Counted from the first letter of the stretch, positions 1-8,413 are shown. The stretch is 40,179 nucleotides of DNA from an uncultured cyanobacterium (GCA_903903925.1 CAIVAU010000264.1:1-40179), one strand, 5' to 3'. The notes: generated from the letters alone by a model not told the origin. Program-made: numbers and translations.

Positions 1-1553
1 GGCCAGGGGGTTTTCATCGAATGAATCAGTTTCGAGATTCCAAAAATCCATGAGTGGCCATTTTGACGAGAGCAATTGCGGCGGAAATGGAAGAAGCTTT
101 CGAGAAAATCCTGTAAAGGAAGATTACGACTTAGGGTTTGCTGGCTCCAATCGCGTGCAGTTTGCTGGATAATTTCTGAAAAGCTGGGATAGATGGAAGA
201 TAAATTTGCTAGGTGCTTAACTTGAATTTTTTGGGCGATCGCCAAAGCAATAATATTAATTAACTCCCTTGCTTCTGCCCCCAAGACAGAAGCTCCTAAA
301 ATTTCTCCATTGCGTAAGACAATTAATTTACAAATACCTGTGGTTTCGTTTGTGAGTTGGGCAGCTGCTAGTGTTTTAAAATACTGTTGCAAAACTAGAA
401 TTTCATCATGACTATATCGGCGTTTTGCTTGTGCTTCTGTTAAACCCACTTGTGCCAACATTGGGTGAGTCAATATCGCCCAAGGGATGTGATGATAATT
501 GACTTTGAGCCTGGGGAAAAAGAGAGCATTTTGCAGGGCGATTCTTGCTTCATAGTTAGCAATATTGGGAAAGTTATAGCCACCGATAACATCACCACAA
601 GCGTAAATGCGGTGGTTAGTTGTTTGCAATTTGTCATTCACCAGTAGGCGATGCTGATGCCATTTAACGCCTACTGCTGCCAAATTTAGGGATTCAATAT
701 TCGGTTGTTGTCCAGTCGCCACTACAATTTCATCAGTTTCTATCGCCTGATCCCCTGCCTGCAACCACTTTTTATCCTCAATGAGTCTCACCTGAGTGAT
801 TTGCGTTTCGGTAAGGACGCGCACACCTTCTGCCTCCAACTGGCTGCAAAGTAGATGGGCAATCTCTGGGTCAACATGGGATAGAAGATAGGGACAATCC
901 ACGATCAAAGTTACGCTGTAACCTAAACGTACTAAAATTTGTGCCAGTTCGATGCTTTGGGGAATCCCACCAATAATGACCCAATTTTGAGGTGGTTTAG
1001 GAAGGCTGAGAGACTGCCAAATATCAGTTAATGTCAGAAAGCCAGTTTCTTGCAGTCCTTCAATTTTTGGCTTGACGCGAACGGAAGTAGCAAGCAAATA
1101 GGTGCGTGCGCGGATCAGGCGGAGGACACTGCTGTGATTAATAGCAAATGCTAGATGGGGTGATGATTGAAATTGACCACTGCCAACAATGACATCCACA
1201 CCTTTGGCGGCTAACAGAGCAAGTGAATGTTGCTCTTGGAGATTAGAGACGACAGCGTTAGCATATAAGATTGCGTGGGGCGTATCCACTGATATTGAGC
1301 ATTTTTTTGTCTGATCGGAACATAGGGCGTGAAGACCAAATTGCCCAGGCTCACCCAGCTTTTGGGAAAGTTTGCCAATTTCGTTCAGCGCTTGGTAATA
1401 AATGAGTTCGTAGGGTGCTTTAATGCAGTGTAGCGAACCGTTAGCACTGGGTTCCACCAAAGCAACCTTAGCCTTTAGCTGAGTGGCAGTAAGGGCGGCA
1501 TAGCGTCCAGCAAGACTGCCGCCAATAATCACAACATCGTAGTCAGTAGTCAC
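1..1553 (-). CDS. FAD/NAD(P)-dependent oxidoreductase, disulfide reductase-like (partial)
   Basis: This frame is open from a GTG start at 1553 to the left edge (517 codons), so the C-terminal end is missing, probably by only a few residues. The N-terminus carries a dinucleotide-binding motif (YDVVIIGGSLAGRYAA). A second Rossmann motif (WVIIGGIPQSIELAQIL) and the FAD-binding segment IYACGDVIGG follow, then a dimerisation-type domain (PWAILTHPMLAQVGLTEAQA). This is the fold of mercuric reductase, dihydrolipoamide dehydrogenase and glutathione reductase. However, the position of the redox-active CxxxxC reads NGSLHCIKAPYELIYY with one Cys, and the usual catalytic HPT..E reads YPSFSE. It is therefore unlikely to be a classical disulfide reductase; the substrate is unknown. 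It lies downstream of the cobD-like gene on the same strand, 162 bases away across a repeat-rich gap. Confidence 0.85.
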   Translation of the reverse strand, partial: MTTDYDVVIIGGSLAGRYAALTATQLKAKVALVEPSANGSLHCIKAPYELIYYQALNEIGKLSQKLGEPGQFGLHALCSDQTKKCSISVDTPHAILYANAVVSNLQEQHSLALLAAKGVDVIVGSGQFQSSPHLAFAINHSSVLRLIRARTYLLATSVRVKPKIEGLQETGFLTLTDIWQSLSLPKPPQNWVIIGGIPQSIELAQILVRLGYSVTLIVDCPYLLSHVDPEIAHLLCSQLEAEGVRVLTETQITQVRLIEDKKWLQAGDQAIETDEIVVATGQQPNIESLNLAAVGVKWHQHRLLVNDKLQTTNHRIYACGDVIGGYNFPNIANYEARIALQNALFFPRLKVNYHHIPWAILTHPMLAQVGLTEAQAKRRYSHDEILVLQQYFKTLAAAQLTNETTGICKLIVLRNGEILGASVLGAEARELINIIALAIAQKIQVKHLANLSSIYPSFSEIIQQTARDWSQQTLSRNLPLQDFLESFFHFRRNCSRQNGHSWIFGISKLIHSMKTPW

Positions 1554-1603
1554 GTGAATTCACAGTTAGGAGTTGTAGAGACGCGATATATCACAGAACA
1601 AGG

Positions 1604-1717
1604 CAAAAGTAAAAAGTAAAAAGTAAAAAGAAAGAGGAATAAAATTGGTTTTTAAGTCCCCTAAATTTATTTACGGTGATTATCTTTTTACTTTTTACTT
1701 TGATCGTTTTACTTTTT
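1604..1717. repeat. Inverted heptanucleotide repeat tracts (AGTAAAA / TTTTACT)
   Basis: About four AGTAAAA units at 1604-1630 face TTTTACT units at 1684-1717, so the transcript could form a long A/U stem. The tract separates two minus-strand genes and touches the end of the cobD-like gene. Short tandem heptamer repeats of this kind are typical of heterocystous cyanobacteria. Confidence 0.7.
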
Positions 1718-2804
1718 AATCCTCACTCTGGGCTATGGCTTCTAGTAAGCGCTGGTTATCAGAGGAGGAACGTACAGCGACTCGGAAGTAGCGATCGCCC
1801 AGTTCAGGAAAACTCAGGCTATCGCGAATTAAAATCTGGTGACGCTTGAGTAATTTTTGCTGCAACTGCGATCCTGGCTGCTGAGATTCAACTAGTAAAA
1901 AGTTTGCAGCGCTGTACAAGGGTTGCAATCCTGGTAAAGAATTTAAACCCTCAAAGAGTTGGTTTCGTACTGGTGGTAGCCACATCCAAGTTTGTAGCTG
2001 AAACTCCCGATCCTGGAGTGCAGCGATTGCTGCCGCTGCTGCCAGAGTATTTACAGGCCAAGGGTCACGCCACATCTGCCATTTTCTCAGGCGATCGGGG
2101 TGAGAGATCGCATATCCTAATCGTAGTCCTGGGAGACTGTAGAATTTGGTCAGCGATCGCAAAATCACTAAGTTTGGATATTCCTGTACAACCTTGATCA
2201 GGCTTTGTTCCTTGTCTTGGGGTAGAAAATCCATAAACGCTTCATCTACGACCACTAAAGCAAATTCCTCCAGGTACGGCAAAATTGCTGACCGCGCAAA
2301 CAACTTTCCTGTTGGGTTATGGGGGTTATTCAGCAAAAGTCCTTTGTCATTTCTCCTTTCTCCTTTGTCTTCTACAGATGTGATCACCGTTGTCTCTACC
2401 GACTTTTGACTAGAGACTAAAGACACAGGAAACTCCAGTACTTTGGCATTGTATGCCGCCAGCGCCCGGTAGTAGTCACCAAAGGCTGGAGTCATTAAGG
2501 CTGTTGCAGCGAATTGTGCTAACTCCCTACCCGCCAAGCTAAGTAACTCCGCCGAGCCATTCCCCGGCAGAATCCATTCAGGCGGCAGTTGATGGAAATG
2601 ACTCAGAGCAAGTCTGAGTTCACTGTAATCGGGGTCAGGATAGTACCTGAGATGATCCAATTGGGACATAATGGCAGCTATGGCGCTATTTGGTGGTCCC
2701 AAGGGGCTGATGCTAGCAGAAAAGTCCAGAATGGCACTAGAAGGACAGCCAGCTTGTGCTGCTGCCCAAATTAAATTCCCTCCGTGTGCAGGTTGCCGCA
2801 TCAA
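1716..2804 (-). CDS. cobD: Threonine-phosphate decarboxylase / histidinol-phosphate aminotransferase-like PLP enzyme
   Basis: A 362-residue fold-type I PLP enzyme. The N-terminus MRQPAHGGNLIWAAAQAG followed by ILDFSASISPLGPP is characteristic of the CobD/CobC branch, which decarboxylates L-threonine phosphate to the aminopropanol linker of cobalamin. The Schiff-base lysine is in ILRSLTKFYSLPGLRLGY. NNPHNPTG and VVDEAFMDF are the usual cofactor-binding segments. Two adjacent ATG codons are possible starts; the first is used here. It ends the HU gene by only 23 bases and may be co-transcribed with it. No other cobalamin genes are in the window, and no cobalamin riboswitch was seen, so a HisC-like aminotransferase role is the main alternative. 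Confidence 0.82.
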   Translation of the reverse strand: MMRQPAHGGNLIWAAAQAGCPSSAILDFSASISPLGPPNSAIAAIMSQLDHLRYYPDPDYSELRLALSHFHQLPPEWILPGNGSAELLSLAGRELAQFAATALMTPAFGDYYRALAAYNAKVLEFPVSLVSSQKSVETTVITSVEDKGERRNDKGLLLNNPHNPTGKLFARSAILPYLEEFALVVVDEAFMDFLPQDKEQSLIKVVQEYPNLVILRSLTKFYSLPGLRLGYAISHPDRLRKWQMWRDPWPVNTLAAAAAIAALQDREFQLQTWMWLPPVRNQLFEGLNSLPGLQPLYSAANFLLVESQQPGSQLQQKLLKRHQILIRDSLSFPELGDRYFRVAVRSSSDNQRLLEAIAQSED

Positions 2805-2827
2805 AAAAGATTGCCTGTTAAGAGAAC

Positions 2828-3112
2828 CTATGATTTTGGGGGTGCGACCTTCTCCCGAAAAAGTTTTCCAGCCGAGAAGGCAGGAACCTTGGTCGCCGGA
2901 ATTTCCATCTTTTCATTTGTTTTCGGGTTGCGACCTTCACGGGCTTTACGTTCCCTTGATTCAAAGGAACCGAATCCAACCAGCGTTACCTTATCGCCAG
3001 AGGAAACAGCTTCAATGATAGTCTCCAAAGCAGCAGTCAAGACTGCATCGGCTTGTTTTTTGGTAACACTAGCCTTTTCCGCTACGGCATCAACCAATTC
3101 ACCTTTGTTCAT
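2828..3112 (-). CDS. hup: Nucleoid-associated DNA-binding protein HU
   Basis: A 94-residue HU-family protein that bends and compacts DNA as a dimer. The sequence MNKGELVDAVAEKASVTKKQADAVL and the arm region GFGSFESRERKAREGRNPKTNEKMEIPATKVPAFSAGK are diagnostic and complete. The reading frame is open 44 codons further upstream, but the start at 3112 is chosen because it gives the normal HU length and has a strong ribosome-binding site (AAGGAG) eight bases before it. A long upstream gap (3113-3354) probably holds its promoter. Confidence 0.95.
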   Translation of the reverse strand: MNKGELVDAVAEKASVTKKQADAVLTAALETIIEAVSSGDKVTLVGFGSFESRERKAREGRNPKTNEKMEIPATKVPAFSAGKLFREKVAPPKS

Positions 3113-3354
3113 GTCAAACTCCTTCAGGTTTACTTGAGATTTTAGAAAGATGTGACTTGATGCATCTTTACTTAAATCTCTGTTTAGAGATTTACAAAAG
3201 CGTCCTTTGGGAGTATTTATACCTAAAATGGCTGTAACTCTCATCGGCTCGACTTTTCAATGAATCATTCTAAGGTGTCCAAGCCTGAAGTGGATAGATG
3301 AAACCATTAATTTATATAGATTTCTGGATTTTTTGTTGAACTTGGGTCATTGTT

Positions 3355-3449
3355 AGACTAAAAACCACCCTCACAGCCAGAAAAATACCTAGTAAAAACC
3401 CTTGTTATTAGCCTAACAAGGGATGATTGGGTGGTGTTTAGTCTTTTTT
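3355..3449 (-). terminator. Nested hairpin terminator between lapA-like gene and hup
   Basis: The inner stem CCCTTGTTA (3399-3407) / TAACAAGGG (3414-3422) is perfect. Read on the minus strand it is followed by a run of five T, which fits a factor-independent terminator for the LapA-domain gene. An outer stem (3355-3369 with 3430-3444, 14 of 15 paired) encloses it and is followed on the plus strand by six T. The whole unit could therefore act as a larger cruciform or a two-way terminator. Confidence 0.7.
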
Positions 3450-3495
3450 GGATGGAGACGGTATCAAGATGCCATTGCATCCCCTCTGATAGTCC

Positions 3496-3774
3496 TTAAA
3501 AATTTTCGTCATCAGCAAAAAATTCATGATCATCTTCTAAGCGATCATCACTTTGCCTTGAACCAGCAAGACTCCATAGGGGTTGCAGGAGTGCCATCCC
3601 AATTATCCCTACACCAGCACTAAAAGCCAGTACTAAACCAGCTGGAATTTGGATGGATTGGTATGTAAGAAATTTTAAAGTCACTGGTGTAGCATTTTGC
3701 ACTGAGAGGATTGCGATCGCCACTACCCAGAAAGCCAGGACTATTGATATTACAAGATTAGCAAGTGTTTTCAT
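3496..3774 (-). CDS. LapA-domain (DUF1049) small membrane protein
   Basis: A 92-residue protein with two hydrophobic spans (about residues 5-24 and 39-65) and a charged, acidic C-terminal tail (SDDRLEDDHEFFADDENF). The pattern of a first span, SVQNATPVTLKFLTYQSIQIPAGLVLAFSAGVG and a second span is that of the LapA/DUF1049 family of inner-membrane proteins. In proteobacteria these take part in lipopolysaccharide assembly; the cyanobacterial role is not established. The frame extends 29 codons further upstream, but the ATG at 3774 matches family starts and has an AGGA just before it. Confidence 0.75.
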   Translation of the reverse strand: MKTLANLVISIVLAFWVVAIAILSVQNATPVTLKFLTYQSIQIPAGLVLAFSAGVGIIGMALLQPLWSLAGSRQSDDRLEDDHEFFADDENF

Positions 3775-3990
3775 CCTATATTTGAATATTTGCCACAATA
3801 GTAACAGTAATTTCTGAAGTGGCAGAACCAGCATAGTCGGCGATATATTATTTAATCTCACATGATGGTGCTGGATTGTGGCTGGCAGTAAAAGTCAGCG
3901 TTCCAGCACCACAGCAGCAAAGTTCACGATTAGGCGGCTTTATCTTCTGACACTTTCCTCCACCTTATTTTTTCTCATTGGTTCTGAGCA

Positions 3991-4821
3991 ATGTCAACCC
4001 CTGACTCGCCTTTCGCCAGTTATCACCTTTGGTCTTTAGTTGCCCCAGTGGCAGAGCAACAGCGCTGGCATTGCCAGATGAGAAGGGGATTTATTAAAGC
4101 GCGGCAACATGAACCACAAGTCAAAGCACTTTTGGCGAAAGCCACTGCTTCCCAACGCATTGGCTTACTGGCACAAAAAGGTGTTTACGAGTTTCATCAC
4201 CATAGACATTTGTTGAAGCAATCAGACGGTGTAGAAAAAATTGCACAGATCCTGAAATTAAGCAATTCAAGTGATGAAGTTCAGCAGCGTGTACTACAAA
4301 TCTTAAAAAATTATTATAATAATCCTTTGCTTTTGGGTAAACGTATTATCCTCTTAACTCGTGGCGATGAAGGCTTTCCCAAACCGATTTTAATTGATCA
4401 TGAGCATTATTACTTTCGCTTATATGCAGCGATGGACTGTGTTTTTACAGAGTCCGATAGCACGTTGCATATTTTAGATTTTAAAACTGGTAAATCTGCT
4501 TTTGACAGACGACAGGCATTAGTTTATCTGATAGCGGCTCGTTATCTTTACCCTGCATATCAAGCGATCGCCTCATTTTATAATCTAGAACTTTGCAAGA
4601 AGTCTGAGTTAATTAGGGTCACAAAGACTGAATTGGACTCCATTGAGTTTGAGTTGGCTAATATTGCCCGAAAGCACCAGCAAGATTTGCAAAAATATCA
4701 GCAAACTAACAGTGATTTTAGCGAGATTTTTCCACCCAATCCAGGCTATCACTGCCGTTTCTGCCCATTTAACTCCATCTGCGAGTTTTCTGTGGTTAGA
4801 CCTCGTTTAACACCTATTTAG
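3991..4821 (+). CDS. Cas4/RecB-like PD-(D/E)XK nuclease with Fe-S cysteines
   Basis: A 276-residue protein with the nuclease core motifs in order: D149 (AAMDCVF), D163-F-K165 (LHILDFKTGK) and Q175xxxY179 (RQALVYLIAARY), the QhxxY motif of the RecB/Cas4 branch. Cys28 (WHCQMRRGF) together with C255, C258 and C264 (CRFCPFNSIC) matches the four-cysteine Fe-S arrangement of Cas4 and AddB nucleases. The likely activity is single-strand DNA exonuclease or end processing. No cas genes or CRISPR repeats lie nearby, so this is a stand-alone member, not an adaptation module. No strong ribosome-binding site precedes the ATG, and the gene stands alone on the plus strand. Confidence 0.82.
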   Translation: MSTPDSPFASYHLWSLVAPVAEQQRWHCQMRRGFIKARQHEPQVKALLAKATASQRIGLLAQKGVYEFHHHRHLLKQSDGVEKIAQILKLSNSSDEVQQRVLQILKNYYNNPLLLGKRIILLTRGDEGFPKPILIDHEHYYFRLYAAMDCVFTESDSTLHILDFKTGKSAFDRRQALVYLIAARYLYPAYQAIASFYNLELCKKSELIRVTKTELDSIEFELANIARKHQQDLQKYQQTNSDFSEIFPPNPGYHCRFCPFNSICEFSVVRPRLTPI

Positions 4822-4849
4822 CAACCTCTTATTCTACCCTCACGAAGCC

Positions 4850-4969
4850 ATGACCTTCAGCTATAAAATAGTTACAGAAAAACATCATGGCACGATTTGG
4901 TATGATTCCGCACCAGGACAGGGCACCAAATTTGTGATTGAAATACCACGTAACGAGTTGAGATGTTGA
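4850..4969 (+). pseudogene. Remnant of a sensor histidine kinase (C-terminal ATPase end)
   Basis: A 39-residue frame reads YKIVTEKHHGTIWYDSAPGQGTKFVIEIP, which is the G2-box end of the HATPase_c domain of two-component histidine kinases (usual form: hGGTI.v.S..G.GT.F.I.lP). Nothing upstream encodes the rest of a kinase; the preceding gene ends 28 bases before. It is best read as the surviving tail of a deleted kinase. Confidence 0.8.
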
Positions 4970-4992
4970 ATTCTCCCGTTATAGACTAACCT

Positions 4993-5505
4993 TTATTTGT
5001 CTTCCTCTACACTTTTACGAAGCTCAATAAATTGCTTACCGATATCAGTTATTTTTATGTGTTCTGAAAGATTATTGCCTTCATATGGGATGTTACGAAT
5101 CCTCTCTATATTATCTATATAACCTAGATCTCGAAGGTGATAAATTTCTCTTTCTAAGCCTTCAGTCATTTTATAAGCACCAAAGTTACCTGAGCTAATG
5201 AGTTTCAGAACTTCGTAGGTTGATTTAGACATTGACAACAGTACTAGCTTGTCAATTCTTGCTTTAGATATGGCAATTTTCTTGTTAGTTACACCTAATT
5301 TGCTTTCAAACATTCCTCTTTCAAAGGTAAAAGCAATCACATCATCAAGACGGGGAGTTAAAAACAGTAGTGTTGCAATCACAACAATTGCTAATAACAA
5401 CTGTACAGAAGTTTGACCGGATAATAGCATGATCAGCAATATTGCTTCGAGAAAGGCAATACACGTAAAAGCTGCCCACCATTTTGTTGAGTAATCTTGA
5501 TTCAC
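4993..5505 (-). CDS. Hypothetical protein with two membrane spans and a C-terminal helical domain
   Basis: A 170-residue protein with a GTG start. Two hydrophobic spans lie at about residues 9-29 and 34-50, followed by a basic/polar helix (TNKKIAISKARIDKL). A C-terminal part of about 75 residues (SKSTYEVLKLISSGNFGAYKMTEGLEREIYHLRDLGYIDNIERIR) resembles a winged-helix fold by its helix spacing and the hydrophobic LRDLGYI strand entry. That similarity is an inference from pattern. No family is recognised. Confidence 0.6.
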   Translation of the reverse strand: MNQDYSTKWWAAFTCIAFLEAILLIMLLSGQTSVQLLLAIVVIATLLFLTPRLDDVIAFTFERGMFESKLGVTNKKIAISKARIDKLVLLSMSKSTYEVLKLISSGNFGAYKMTEGLEREIYHLRDLGYIDNIERIRNIPYEGNNLSEHIKITDIGKQFIELRKSVEEDK

Positions 5506-5648
5506 AACTCTTTATTTATAGGACTGAATCGTTGTTCTAGGCCTGATTGTAAAAGCAATTTTGGATAAGAATTGTAGTTTTAAATGCTGATTAACCGATA
5601 AAAATATGAGTATTTGCTAACAATTAAGTAGGATAAACACTTACGCTA

Positions 5649-5690
5649 CGTTTGTAGTTGCGCTGTCTTCGCTCTTAGCAACTACAAACG
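5649..5690. repeat. Perfect 13-base-pair hairpin
   Basis: The arms CGTTTGTAGTTGC (5649-5661) and GCAACTACAAACG (5678-5690) pair perfectly around a 16-base loop. It abuts the palindromic element beginning at 5692. No T-run follows, so it is not a standard terminator. Confidence 0.75.
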
Positions 5691-5691
5691 G

Positions 5692-5781
5692 CTAGTACCG
5701 CAAGGCGGAAGTCAAAAGTATTATAGAGCAAGGCTTGTGCCTGTTTGAAATGGGTGGTTTATTTACGCCGCGCTGTACTAG
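5692..5781 (+). repeat. Dispersed palindromic element, family A, copy 1 (MITE-like)
   Basis: A 90-base element bounded by CTAGTAC and GTACTAG, with the pairing continuing inward (GGCGG near the left end, CGCCG near the right). Its interior (AGCAAGGCTTGTGCCTGTTT, then AATGGGTGGTTTATTT) matches, in inverted orientation, the element at 22852-22962. It carries no coding capacity. Similar short palindromes are widespread in filamentous cyanobacteria; mobilisation by a transposase elsewhere in the genome is an inference. Confidence 0.8.
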
Positions 5782-5800
5782 TATGGTGAGCTAGTGCGGT

Positions 5801-5878
5801 CTTGGGGTTTCCCCAAGTGGAGCAACTGGCGTTAGCAAAGCGGTAGCCCCTTTAGGGTGTGCGGGGACTGCTACCGCT
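5801..5878. repeat. Two adjacent hairpins upstream of the protease gene
   Basis: The first hairpin is CTTGGGG (5801-5807) / CCCCAAG (5811-5817). The second pairs AGCGGTAGC (5839-5847) with GCTACCGCT (5870-5878). Together with the two preceding repeats they make 5649-5878 an almost continuous run of foldback DNA. The remaining part, 5879-5974, should hold the promoter of the protease gene. Confidence 0.65.
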
Positions 5879-5974
5879 GATGGTGTCACCGTCCGTTAAC
5901 AATTTTGTAACAGGATCGTCACAAAGAATTTCTAGATTAGAATCATATTATCTTGAAATCCCTACAGAAAGCAA

Positions 5975-7252
5975 ATGTATAAAATACCGCGTGATGGCGA
6001 TCAAGAGCCAGGACAATACAATAAATTACCCTTGAATGTTTCCGCTGCTAAACCCCACAACGCCGCACCTTGGCAAAAAGCAGCTTTGAATCTATCGCTG
6101 GTGTTGCTAGGGTCTGGGATGACTTTTGCAGGCGGATATCTGGCTTCCAACTACCGACAGGTTTCTAATGGTGCATCTAATCTGGCAGTGGGTCCAGTTA
6201 CTGCTGCTCCCCCCTTGTCATCTGGCACTGATCCTAACTTCATCACAACGATAGTGAAACAGGTTGGCCCTGCTGTGGTGCGGATTGATTCTTCCCGAAC
6301 AGTAAAAACCCAGATGCCAGATGCATTTAACGACCCGTTTTTTAAACAGTTCTTTGGGTCTGCACTACCAACATCACCAGAAAAGCGGATAGAACGGGGT
6401 ACAGGATCAGGCTTCATCATCAGTGCTGATGGTCGCATTCTCACCAATGCCCACGTGGTTGATGGTGCGGATACAGTAACAGTAAAACTGAAGGATGGGC
6501 GTAGCTTCCAAGGTAAGGTTCTGGGTAAGGATGCGTTGACAGATGTCGCTGTTGTCAAGATTCAAGCGAACAATTTACCTATAGTTGCCTTGGGTAACTC
6601 AGATAAGCTAGAACCAGGACAATGGGCGATCGCGATCGGTAATCCCCTTGGTTTGGATAATACTGTCACCACTGGTATTGTCAGTGCTACAGGACGCGCT
6701 AGCAATCTCATTGGCTCTGATAAGCGAGTCGATTATATTCAAACAGACGCTGCGATTAATCCTGGTAATTCTGGCGGACCCTTACTCAATTCCCGTGGTG
6801 AGGTGATTGGCATGAATACAGCTATTATCCAGGGGGCGCAAGGATTGGGCTTTGCTATTCCCATCAACACCGCGCAACGTATTTCTCATCAACTGATAAC
6901 TACAGGTAAAGCACAACATCCATATCTGGGAATTCAGATGGTGGGGTTGACGCCTGAGGTGAAGCAAAGCCTCAACTCAGATCTGAATAGTGGTATAAGT
7001 GTGGATGAAGACCACGGCGTTTTAGTTGTCAAAGTTCTGCCAAATTCACCAGCCGCAAAAGCTGGAATACGTGCTGGTGATGTGATCGAAAAGCTGAATG
7101 GTCATCAAGTAACAGATGGCGACTCTGTACAACAAGCCGTAGAAAATAGCCAAGTCGGTGGAGATTTGCGTGTAGAGTTGCGTCGCCATGGGCAAAGTCT
7201 CAACATAGCTGTGCAACCTGGTATTTTTCCTACTGCTCAAATAGTGCAATAA
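5975..7252 (+). CDS. htrA: HtrA/Deg-family serine protease
   Basis: A 425-residue protein with an N-terminal membrane anchor or uncleaved signal (LSLVLLGSGMTFAGGYLAS, about residues 40-58). A trypsin-like domain with the full catalytic triad follows: H160 (LTNAHVV), D190 (LTDVAVV) and S266 (NPGNSGGPL). One PDZ domain lies at about residues 312-412 (GVLVVKVLPNSPAAKAGIRAGDVI). Cyanobacteria carry three paralogues (HtrA, HhoA, HhoB) that degrade damaged proteins in the periplasm, thylakoid lumen and cell envelope. Which one this is cannot be decided here. The gene stands alone between two repeat-rich gaps. Confidence 0.92.
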   Translation: MYKIPRDGDQEPGQYNKLPLNVSAAKPHNAAPWQKAALNLSLVLLGSGMTFAGGYLASNYRQVSNGASNLAVGPVTAAPPLSSGTDPNFITTIVKQVGPAVVRIDSSRTVKTQMPDAFNDPFFKQFFGSALPTSPEKRIERGTGSGFIISADGRILTNAHVVDGADTVTVKLKDGRSFQGKVLGKDALTDVAVVKIQANNLPIVALGNSDKLEPGQWAIAIGNPLGLDNTVTTGIVSATGRASNLIGSDKRVDYIQTDAAINPGNSGGPLLNSRGEVIGMNTAIIQGAQGLGFAIPINTAQRISHQLITTGKAQHPYLGIQMVGLTPEVKQSLNSDLNSGISVDEDHGVLVVKVLPNSPAAKAGIRAGDVIEKLNGHQVTDGDSVQQAVENSQVGGDLRVELRRHGQSLNIAVQPGIFPTAQIVQ

Positions 7253-7589
7253 ATGAGTACGCAGGGCTGTTAACGGTTAACAGTCAGCCGTTAACAGTCT
7301 TAACTAAGATGTTTACCGAAGAAAGGCAGAGGGCAGCTATGCTGAAGGCAGAAGGGAAGAGATCTAAGGATGTGCCCGATGCCACTGGGAGTAGCGCCCC
7401 TAACTTTAGTGATGAAAAATAAAGAAAATATGTATTTCGCTCTGGCGTAGCACAAGAAATACTGCGTCCTTAGTAAATCCCCTGAATTTATTTATGGGGA
7501 TACATAGCAGCATAGCTGCCTTCGTACTTCTGCCTTCTTAAAAATCATTTAGGACTGAAAGCAAAACCTATGCAAAATGCGTGCAGGAA
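7253..7589. other. Intergenic gap with two inverted repeats, no gene seen
   Basis: A near-palindrome CTGTTAAC-g-GTTAACAG lies at 7267-7283, just after the protease gene, and may help end its transcript. A 13-base repeat GGCAGCTATGCTG (7332-7344) has its exact inverse at 7508-7520, flanked on both sides by GAAGGCAGAAG-type sequence. No convincing reading frame was found. Confidence 0.6.
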
Positions 7590-7865
7590 CTAACCAATAT
7601 AGAATGCAAGACTAAATGTAAAGACTACTCCCAGCAGAGTTACTACATTACTGAACTCAAGTCTCCGTGTTTTTAAGATTTCTACAAAAGATATAGGCAC
7701 TCGCAGGGGCCAGAGGATAGTTATGACCAAAAATATAACAAAAGATAAGAATGTATCTTCTGGAGAAGAACTGGGATGGCGAAGGCAGAATCTTAACCAG
7801 GTGCTAAAGAAGTAGCATGTTATTAGCAGGTAACTAACAACTAAGGATGATGGTAAAGTATACAA
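7590..7865 (-). CDS. Small hypothetical membrane protein
   Basis: A 91-residue, very hydrophobic protein. Predicted spans are at about residues 7-27 (SLVVSYLLITCYFFSTWLRF), 38-58 (TFLSFVIFLVITILWPLRVPI) and 72-90 (NVVTLLGVVFTFSLAFYIG). The central segment ILWPLRVPISFVEILKTR looks like the small cyanobacterial membrane proteins often found without known function. It has no operon partner. Function unknown. Confidence 0.55.
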   Translation of the reverse strand: MYTLPSSLVVSYLLITCYFFSTWLRFCLRHPSSSPEDTFLSFVIFLVITILWPLRVPISFVEILKTRRLEFSNVVTLLGVVFTFSLAFYIG

Positions 7866-8240
7866 TGTCTGTACTCCTTAAGCTATCTGGGTTTAGTAGA
7901 AATAAACTGAATTTGGTTATGACAAACTTTCATCTACCATTAGTTTAGAGTTAGAAAAATTTACTGTCATATTTAAGAATTTATCTGACTGAGGAATACT
8001 AATAGAATAAATGTTAATCTAACTCCCCAAATCCATAAATCCGTACTTACACTTAATTTTAATTAAAGATAAGTGGACCAGAACACCAATTTACTAATCC
8101 TAGAAACCGGGTTTCATTAATTTGGAACAAATACATTTCTGTCTTGCGTAAGTACAGAAACCTACTTTCTTAATCCTTAAATTTTTAATACTGAATAGAC
8201 ATAGTCGTGAAAATTAATTATGTGTTCACTGAAATCCTTG

Positions 8241-8268
8241 GTAGGGGCGTATTGCAATACGCCCCTAC
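8241..8268. repeat. Perfect 28-base palindrome (GTAGGGGCG...CGCCCCTAC)
   Basis: The two 14-base halves GTAGGGGCGTATTG and CAATACGCCCCTAC are exact inverse complements with no loop. The GTAGGGGCG / CGCCCCTAC core recurs within the family B elements at 13741 and 26933, which suggests a common repeat pool. Confidence 0.8.
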
Positions 8269-8413
8269 ATGATTCCTGGAGATGTCTAATTAGGGTTCTA
8301 GAAACTACGCTATTTAATCATGACTGTCCCGCCCATTGTCTTAAATATAAATTTTTTTTATACGAGAAACTATAGAAATTTGTATAGAAGAGGGCAAACA
8401 ATTTTAAGCTAAA

